DNA from: Aspidapion aeneum
Lineage: Eukaryota > Arthropoda > Insecta > Coleoptera > Brentidae
Length of the DNA: 64,000 nucleotides
Reading direction: 5' to 3'
Assembly: GCA_963576565.1 (NCBI GenBank)
Contig: OY755044.1
Span: forward strand, 44,210,735-44,274,734
The position numbers and the translations under genes are program-made. Positions 57,865-64,000 of the stretch are shown here, piece after piece. Every line of letters starts with the position of its first letter. The first letter of the stretch is position 1. The notes below the pieces were generated by a model, which saw only the letters and a program-made list of their open reading frames with translations, did not search any database and was not told the DNA's origin.

Positions 57865-60800
57865 TTAATTTGGCAAGAGGCACAGTTTTACAACTGGCCG
57901 CTTATAAACACCGGTAACCGTTTGTACCGTCGTAACACGCACCTGACCGTCCCCGCCGGGATGCAGTTCGATGACCCGACCGACCGGCCATTTCAAAGGC
58001 GATTGAATGTGATCACTTGTTATGATAACCAAATCATTTAATTTGATATTTGGGGACGAATCAGCCCACTTGTGTCGCTGTTGTAGCGTATGCAAATACT
58101 CTATAGAATACCGTTTCCAAAAATCATTATGTAGTTTTTGGATTAGTTGCCATCTCGAGAGCCGATTTAGGGGAACCTCGGACAAATCTGACTCCGGAAT
58201 TTCTGAATTAAGGGGTTCAAGGGTCAAAAAATGCCCAGGGGTAAGAGGTTGAAGATCGTGTGGGTCCGAAGAGGCAGGAGATAAAGGGCGATTATTAAGT
58301 ACGGCTTCTATGCGACAGGTAAGGGTGGACATCTCCATGATAGACAACTTCTGGTCGCCGACAACTCGTACAAAGTGAGTTTTAGAACTTTTAACGCCAG
58401 CTTCTGCCAGGCCATTGAAATGTGGACTGAGAGGAGGTCCCAGATGCCAACGAATAGAAAGTCTGGTGGCAGCACTTCTTGCGTAATCCAGTAATTGGTT
58501 ACGAAACCCTATAAAATTACTGCCTTGATCTGACCAGCATTGCGTCACGCTTCCGCGTCTGGAAATGAATCGATGGAATGCACCTACGAACCCTTCGGTG
58601 GACAGTTCCATGGTTAATTCCAAATGCACGCAATGTGTGGCCGTACAGACAAACACACAGACATACGATTTGAAAGCTTTACAACCACGGTAACGATGAG
58701 GAATCACAAAGAAAGGTCCACAAAAGTCGATAGCTACACTCGAAAAAGGTTTTAGTTGATTGATTCGATGAGCGGGAAGTGAACTCATTATGGGCGGTCT
58801 ATAGGGTTTAGGGTTGATTCTAAAACATTGCAAGCACTTGGATATGGTTCTTTGAATTGCCCGTCTGGCAGATAATATCCAAAATTGCTGTAAAAGCAGA
58901 TTATGTAATGTTTTAAACCCAGGATGAAGATATTGTCGATGAGCGGACTCGATAAGAAGAGTAGTTAAACGATGGTCACTCGAAAGTAAGACGGGGTGTT
59001 TTGCAGAATAAGACAAAAGGTCAGATTTTTGTAATCTGCCACCGACTCTAATGATATTATTCTCATCAAGAAAAGGTGAAAGTTTTCGCAAAGGTTTCGG
59101 TATTGGTTTATCCTTAGATAACGCGGAAAAAAGCTCAGAAAAACAAGAACCTTCAACGCGTTTGATAAGAAGGTGTAACGCACTTTGCATCTCACCGGTG
59201 GTAGGAAAAACAATATTCTCAAATATAACTTTTTGGTCCGGCGGCTTAGTGGGTTTATGATAGGAATGGTTTTGAAAAAGGTTAACTATTCGAAGGACAT
59301 AACAAATGATACGTTGAATTTTGGATATAGATGAATATTTGATAAGAAGCTGATCTAAGAAGTTGACATCAATTATCGCATTGCAACAGACTTTTGGCTT
59401 TTCCTCCAGATTAATATCTCCGAAATCAATCGGCATTTTTGATTTATGAAAATCGGGCCATTCGTTTTCGGGAGACCACAAAAACGACGGTGCGTTCCAC
59501 CACATGTCATGTGACATGAGCTGTGAAGGGGTGGCCCCTCGTGACGCAATATCGGCTGCATTCAAAGCAGAAGGAATGTAGCGCCATGAGTTTGAGGGAA
59601 TGATTTGGATTCTACTGACTCGATTTCCAACAAAGGTTTGCCAGCGATTAGGAGGGGATGAAAGCCAGTGCAATACGACTTGCGAATCGCAGAAAGTAAC
59701 GATATTTGTAAAAGTTATTTTTCCTTCATAGCTAGATAAAACGAAGTCAATTAATTCGCTTAAAAGAAATGCGCCTAGGAGTTCTAGCCTAGCCAAAGTT
59801 TGTGACTTTATAGGCGCGACCCTAGATTTTGCAGATATGAGAGAAACAGATATATTATTTTCCTCTTCTACACGAAAATATACGACGCCTGCGTAGCCTC
59901 GAATTGAAGCGTCACAGAAGCCGATGATTTGACAGGTATTGGTTTTTGACAGTTTGATTTGTCGGGGTAATTGAAAATTGGAAAGAAGCGGGAATTCAGA
60001 ACGAAGTTTGTTCCAAGAGTCGATGATAGAAGAATCTGGTTCTTCGTCCCAGCCTATTTTCGATATCCACAACTGTTGTAAAATAAATTTTGCTTGTAGC
60101 AACAAGGGACAAAGAAAACCTAAGGGATCGAAGATTGTCCCTATGATAGATAAAATAGAACGTTTGGTTGGGGGTTTGTCCTTCATTCGGCATTGATAAG
60201 AAAAAATGTCGTTTTTTGGATGCCATTGAAGTCCTAAAACTTTGATAAAGTGGGGTTCCTCCTTGTCGAAAGAGAGAGGCATTTGACGATCGGACTCTGG
60301 CAATGTTGCCAATAACTCAGGACAATTGCTTGCCCATTTTTTAAGTTCAAATCCTCTCGACTTCAACAAATCATTGAGTTCTGTTTGAAGGGAGAGAGCT
60401 TCAGAAAGCGAAGGGCTAGTTCCCAAGATATCGTCGATATAGAATGACGTTTTTAGAACAGTACTAATCATAGGAAAATGTTCCTTTTCTCTCTCTGCCA
60501 GCTCATTTAAGGTACGCATGGCTAGAAAAGGTGAGCATGTCATGCCAAAAGTGACAGTAGAAAGTTCCCACACTGAAAGTGGGTCCTGTGGAGAAAACCT
60601 CCACAATATCCTTTGATAAGGACGGTGATAAGGATTGATAAGGACTTGACGGAACATCTGTTTGATGCCAGCAATGTAGGCAATAGGATTAAGACGAAAC
60701 GTAAGGAGTAAAGAAGCAATATCCTTTTGAAGTTTCGGTCCAGATAACAATGTGTCATTGAGACTAATATTTTTTGGGGTGACTGCCGAACAATCCCAGA

Positions 60801-61971
60801 CTACCCTTAATTTTGTACTTAAGCTTTCCGGCTTTAGTACGCAATGATGTCCTAAAAAACACGACACGTCGACCTTTGGTTGACTAGATAAAACTAAACT
60901 CATATGATTAGAATCGATATAGTCTTGCATGAAACTTGAATAGGCAGTGTACAGATCAGGATTTTTGATTAATCTATTTTCTAGAAGTAAAAATCTACGA
61001 TAAGCTTGCGGATAAGTATTTGCTAGGTCAGGGTTTATTTTGTCTTTAAACGGAAGATCTACCATGAATCTACCGCTCGGTTGCCGTACTACACTAGCAG
61101 TAAAAATTGATTCTGCCTGTTTTTCTTCCTTTGATAAGATTTGTTTTTTAGGCAAATGTTCGATTTCCCAAAACCTAGGGAGAATGACCTCTAAAGGAGG
61201 TGAATGACTCGTTAAAAAACAACTGGATCGTTCCGTAAGACTACCTACTTCGTCAACCTTTCCCATGACGACCCAGCCAAAGATAGTTTCAAGGGCTGAA
61301 GGCTGCCCTACCTGTCCAAGAACCCTGCCCTCCTTGAATATCTGTGCGAATAGCTCGCAACCAATAACCAGGTCCACAGGTCTAGATTTGAAATAAGATG
61401 GGTCGGCAAGTTTAAGGTTTTGCAAGTGTTTCCACTGATTATCGTTCAAAGAGAATGTAGGCATATTGGAACATAGTTGTGGAACCACAATTGCTTCGAA
61501 ATTAAGTAAAGGAGTGACTTGTCCTTGTGGCTTAATGTGACATTGAACGAGCCCTTTGGAAGTAAAAGAAGACATCTGATTTAATCCGAATATTTCAGTG
61601 GTGTAACTTCGCCTAGGAAGATTAAGACGCTGAATACACTTTTCACTGATGAATCCTGTCTGTGATCCAGAATCAAGCAGTGCCCTTACGGGTTGAAAAT
61701 TTTCGCAACCGTTCATAACATCTATTATGGCGGTGCATAAAAGAAAGGTACCTGAATGTCCTGAGGCATTTAATGACACATGAAGATTATTGACAGGTGG
61801 TGTGTGAATGACAGGACTAGTATCTTGGCTTCCAGACTCTTGATTAGTTTCTAAGATATGAGTTAAAGTGTGGTGCCTTTTACTATTGCAAGTCCTGCAT
61901 GAATATTTTGATTTGCACGTATCTACATCATGCAAGGGATGAAAACACGCTAGACATAATTTTTTCTGCAT
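57865..61971 (-). CDS. pol: BEL Pol polyprotein (PR-RT-RNaseH-IN), RT motif A mutated
   Basis: 1,368 codons. Two zinc knuckles at the start (CLACFHPLHDVDTC, residues 6-19; CRTCNSKRHHTLTH, 25-38) belong to Gag functionally. Aspartic protease DSG at residues 100-102. Reverse transcriptase: YIDDIL at 511-516; the motif A segment YIAGIKQMFRQV has Gly434 where the family has the catalytic Asp (codon 60667-60669). RNase H: D687, E730, D762, D807. Integrase: zinc site H1011, H1016, C1046, C1049; catalytic D1082, D1148, E1190; a C-terminal domain with WPVGRVIELHPGGDG. Apart from the motif A change it is uninterrupted. It overlaps gag by 22 bp in another frame; the ATG at 61971 is probably not the real start. 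Confidence 0.95.
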   Translation of the reverse strand: MQKKLCLACFHPLHDVDTCKSKYSCRTCNSKRHHTLTHILETNQESGSQDTSPVIHTPPVNNLHVSLNASGHSGTFLLCTAIIDVMNGCENFQPVRALLDSGSQTGFISEKCIQRLNLPRRSYTTEIFGLNQMSSFTSKGLVQCHIKPQGQVTPLLNFEAIVVPQLCSNMPTFSLNDNQWKHLQNLKLADPSYFKSRPVDLVIGCELFAQIFKEGRVLGQVGQPSALETIFGWVVMGKVDEVGSLTERSSCFLTSHSPPLEVILPRFWEIEHLPKKQILSKEEKQAESIFTASVVRQPSGRFMVDLPFKDKINPDLANTYPQAYRRFLLLENRLIKNPDLYTAYSSFMQDYIDSNHMSLVLSSQPKVDVSCFLGHHCVLKPESLSTKLRVVWDCSAVTPKNISLNDTLLSGPKLQKDIASLLLTFRLNPIAYIAGIKQMFRQVLINPYHRPYQRILWRFSPQDPLSVWELSTVTFGMTCSPFLAMRTLNELAEREKEHFPMISTVLKTSFYIDDILGTSPSLSEALSLQTELNDLLKSRGFELKKWASNCPELLATLPESDRQMPLSFDKEEPHFIKVLGLQWHPKNDIFSYQCRMKDKPPTKRSILSIIGTIFDPLGFLCPLLLQAKFILQQLWISKIGWDEEPDSSIIDSWNKLRSEFPLLSNFQLPRQIKLSKTNTCQIIGFCDASIRGYAGVVYFRVEEENNISVSLISAKSRVAPIKSQTLARLELLGAFLLSELIDFVLSSYEGKITFTNIVTFCDSQVVLHWLSSPPNRWQTFVGNRVSRIQIIPSNSWRYIPSALNAADIASRGATPSQLMSHDMWWNAPSFLWSPENEWPDFHKSKMPIDFGDINLEEKPKVCCNAIIDVNFLDQLLIKYSSISKIQRIICYVLRIVNLFQNHSYHKPTKPPDQKVIFENIVFPTTGEMQSALHLLIKRVEGSCFSELFSALSKDKPIPKPLRKLSPFLDENNIIRVGGRLQKSDLLSYSAKHPVLLSSDHRLTTLLIESAHRQYLHPGFKTLHNLLLQQFWILSARRAIQRTISKCLQCFRINPKPYRPPIMSSLPAHRINQLKPFSSVAIDFCGPFFVIPHRYRGCKAFKSYVCVFVCTATHCVHLELTMELSTEGFVGAFHRFISRRGSVTQCWSDQGSNFIGFRNQLLDYARSAATRLSIRWHLGPPLSPHFNGLAEAGVKSSKTHFVRVVGDQKLSIMEMSTLTCRIEAVLNNRPLSPASSDPHDLQPLTPGHFLTLEPLNSEIPESDLSEVPLNRLSRWQLIQKLHNDFWKRYSIEYLHTLQQRHKWADSSPNIKLNDLVIITSDHIQSPLKWPVGRVIELHPGGDGQVRVTTVQTVTGVYKRPVVKLCLLPN

Positions 61972-63026
61972 TTATAGGTAGGCTTTTGCCCAAACTGATT
62001 TCGCATAGAATTTGAATTTTGATAGGTAGGCTTTTGCCCAGACTGATTTTGCATAGAATTTGATTTTTGATATATAGGCACCTTTTTGGGTGCTGTTGAT
62101 TGAGGAAGTGATTCCAAAACTTTACATCTTTTTTCTAGAAATTGAAAAAGTGACTGAAAAGTATTAATTTCGGTATTAGTATTGGCGTGACTCATTTCGA
62201 AATTTGAACGCGTTGGAATATCCAATTTTTCTAATAAAATGAAAAAAATAATAAAGTCCCAACTGTCAACGTCAAAGCTAAGTGATTTTAAAATTTCTAG
62301 GGATTCAGAAAAGGTGTCAATTAAATTACGGAATTCTTTAGCTGACTCGTTTTTTAAGGTGGAGTTCATAATTGAGCTTAAAGCATCATTTGCGAGGTCT
62401 CGCTTGTTTTGATATCTATTGACTAATTTGTCATAAGCAATTTTATAATTTTGATCAGATAAGCTAATCCCTGATATCAATTTTAAAGGCTCATCCTCGA
62501 GATATGAAAATAAATATTGAAGTTTTCGAACGTTACTTAGACTTTGATTTTGATCTATAATGTTATTAAAAAGATCGAAAAAGCTTGGCCATAATTTTAT
62601 ATCACCTCGGAATATGGGAATACCTAACTCTTTGAGTTTTGGAGTTTCAGATTCGTTTTGTCGAACATATGATCCCGAAAAGGATGGGGCCTCAACCGGA
62701 AATATTTTAGAGTAAACCCCCTTACACGCATAAAAATATTTACGAGCTTCTGAAAGGATCGCATCCTGCGTTTTAAACTCCTCATCGTCCGAGTCGTCTA
62801 TCAACATAATGACGTCATTATGCGCCAGCATGAATTTATCGAAGGTTTCATCCAAATCGGAATACCTCACTTGAAACTCGTTTCTCGCTCTTTTATCCTT
62901 TTCCGCGGTCTGTGACAACACATAACACTCGGTGATCGCAGATAAAAAACCCTTGCGTTTTTGCGCGGCTTTTTTGACAGACATGATTTTACCTTTGAAA
63001 TGACGAAATTGTCGGTAAATATACAA
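61950..63026 (-). CDS. gag: BEL Gag polyprotein
   Basis: Structural protein that packages the element's RNA into cytoplasmic particles. The open frame has 358 codons; the second Met (62984) opening MSVKKAAQKRKG is the likelier start, giving 344 residues. A lysine/arginine-rich coiled N-terminus is followed by the DUF1759 capsid-type region (ELGIPIFRGDIKLWPSFFDL, then KLQYLFSYLEDEPLKLI and AYDKLVNRYQNKRDL). Near the C-terminus a 17-residue unit (NSMRNQFGQKPTY type) occurs twice. It stops at a TAG (61950-61952) just before the zinc knuckles, which lie in the pol frame, so Gag lacks its own RNA-binding fingers unless the ribosome shifts frame. The 5' leader is 63027-63372. Confidence 0.93.
   Translation of the reverse strand: MYIYRQFRHFKGKIMSVKKAAQKRKGFLSAITECYVLSQTAEKDKRARNEFQVRYSDLDETFDKFMLAHNDVIMLIDDSDDEEFKTQDAILSEARKYFYACKGVYSKIFPVEAPSFSGSYVRQNESETPKLKELGIPIFRGDIKLWPSFFDLFNNIIDQNQSLSNVRKLQYLFSYLEDEPLKLISGISLSDQNYKIAYDKLVNRYQNKRDLANDALSSIMNSTLKNESAKEFRNLIDTFSESLEILKSLSFDVDSWDFIIFFILLEKLDIPTRSNFEMSHANTNTEINTFQSLFQFLEKRCKVLESLPQSTAPKKVPIYQKSNSMQNQSGQKPTYQNSNSMRNQFGQKPTYKCRKNYV
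61959..61965 (-). promoter_or_regulatory. Candidate -1 frameshift heptamer between gag and pol
   Basis: On the minus strand, A AAA AAT lies in the gag frame exactly in the X XXY YYZ phase used for -1 slippage, nine bases upstream of the gag stop. A -1 step moves the ribosome into the pol frame just before the first zinc knuckle. Most BEL elements have a single gag-pol frame, so loss of one A in this A-run is an equally simple explanation. Confidence 0.5.
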
Positions 63027-63372
63027 TTAACGCTAAATTAATGCTTCTGAAAAAGAAAAATGACGAATTGTCGAAAATATGCACTAATTTATCGCAATTG
63101 ATGAAAATTGTTTTAAATATCGAAATGATATGGTACACACCTATCACACTGAACGTTTCTTTTGTTTGTTTTGATTCCTACTCGCTTTGTTTACTGAATC
63201 GACCACGCGCTAGACACGTGCCCTGCACGCACCACACCGACGACTTTCTCGACTCGACGTTTCAAATACGATGCGGCCTTGAACCGCCCTGTTATTATTC
63301 GGCTTGCAAATAATTATTAATACCGTCGTATAGATTTATTATTTAAAATAATTCGGTCGAAGGAGCACTTTA

Positions 63373-63844
63373 TGTTAGTCCACGGTTAGAAAAACGTTAA
63401 ATGCAATGACCTGTAAATATTTTAATTAATGAAAGCGCGAACCAACATAAATATTGATATGAAATTACAAAATAATCAAAACGTCCATAGGTAAAATATT
63501 GGTGGCACACAACGGTAATCAGAACAAATGCACTCACCAGTTTTGCAGCCAAATTCTCCGCTTCTAAGGGGCCCCTGAATGTATCTAATGATGTCACCAC
63601 GTAGCTGAAGGGCTGAAGTTTCTAGTTCTATGCTTCAGTACACAAAAATCGAGCACTTTCAGGTGTAGAAATTTGATATAGTTGGAGAACGAAATTAACA
63701 CGCCATTTTCTCTAGGCGATTGACAAGGATCTCCCTGGTTGTTGGTGCGCATGTCCAAATACGCGGAATGCGCTTTGTCCTTCATACAGTTGTGTGTTTT
63801 TAAAAATATATATAAACAACCGCGAAATTTAGCGGGAGCTAACA
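63373..63844 (-). repeat. BEL 5' LTR
   Basis: Carries the promoter for the minus-strand transcript by analogy with other LTR elements; I could not point to a convincing TATA or initiator. About 99 percent identical to the 3' LTR by eye. Confidence 0.95.
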
Positions 63845-63849
63845 GCCCC

Positions 63850-64000
63850 TCCCACCAAAATAAATAGCTAAACGGCAAACGCAGAAGTTGCTATCTTGCA
63901 ATTCATACAGCAAAAAGCATGTATGTGTGTGTGTTGTGTTGTTAAGTTTCCTTTTCCCTGAATACTAAGGCCGCAGTCCTTTAGATATAGAGGTTGGTTG
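63850..64000. other. Flank of the BEL element
   Basis: No gene recognised; includes a short GTATGTGTGTGTGT tract at about 63920. Confidence 0.4.

Larger units (their letters stand above)
57158..63844 (-). mobile_element. Complete BEL/Pao LTR retrotransposon
   Basis: Two 472-bp LTRs (57158-57629 and 63373-63844), each starting TGTTAG and ending CTAACA, frame gag and pol on the minus strand. The 5-bp GCCCC lies directly outside both LTRs (57153-57157, 63845-63849), the TSD size usual for this group. A candidate primer-binding site follows the 5' LTR (minus strand AGTGCTCCTTCGACCG, about 63353-63368; its expected TGG start is not intact and I cannot name the tRNA). A purine-rich GTTTTGGAGGGCAG precedes the 3' LTR (about 57634-57647). 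No envelope gene is present: pol ends about 235 bp before the 3' LTR. Confidence 0.96.

Overview
This window is a stretch of invertebrate, most probably insect, nuclear DNA made almost wholly of mobile elements and repeats. Evidence: AT-rich sequence with no bacterial gene packing, a BEL/Pao LTR retrotransposon, Penelope-like and LINE retroelements, Tc1/mariner, pogo and hAT DNA transposons, and many small terminal-inverted-repeat (TIR) elements with intact target-site duplications (TSDs). I could not recognise one host protein-coding gene, tRNA or rRNA. The species or order cannot be fixed from the sequence alone.

Layout. 1.2-2.1 kb: relic TA-flanked element. 4.5-7.4 kb: eroded tandem repeat with a TA-flanked MITE inside. 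8.8-13.4 kb: a hAT-like element carrying a second, hairpin-ended element, then a satellite array built from the same second element, with a recent 1.2-kb tandem duplication and CAGA microsatellites. 16.4-17.4 kb: a CpG-rich element with long inverted ends. 17.6-17.8 kb: a small head-to-head Penelope 3'-end palindrome. 18.5-23.5 kb: a nest: LINE (minus strand) broken by a Tc1-like transposon, itself broken by a 1.5-kb element with 8-bp TSDs that holds two hairpins and a GGTTC array. 28.1-29.5 kb: hAT-like element with a 15-bp minisatellite. 30.4-33.0 kb: degenerate tandem array interrupted by a large Penelope head-to-head dimer with a 13-bp TSD and by a MITE. 36-40 kb: a MITE, then featureless DNA. 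39.9-42.3 kb: Penelope and LINE fragments. 44.8-46.1 kb: hAT relic. 47.1-47.5 kb: small hAT-type element with a later tandem duplication. 49.2-52.1 kb: pogo-type transposon with a long transposase ORF ending in a PHD-like finger, interrupted by a hAT MITE. 54.3 and 56.0 kb: two TA-flanked MITEs. 57.2-63.8 kb: a complete BEL/Pao element on the minus strand.

The best-preserved genes are the gag and pol of the BEL element. Its two 472-bp LTRs differ at about four positions and it is flanked by a 5-bp TSD, so it inserted recently. Yet the catalytic aspartate of reverse-transcriptase motif A reads glycine, and gag and pol lie in different frames joined by a heptamer of the -1 slippery type. No host pathway or operon is visible; the order of events can be read from who interrupts whom. 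I found no convincing undescribed defence or metabolic system. The most unusual structures are the Penelope head-to-head dimers, the twin hairpins around the GGTTC array, and the hairpin-ended satellite family.
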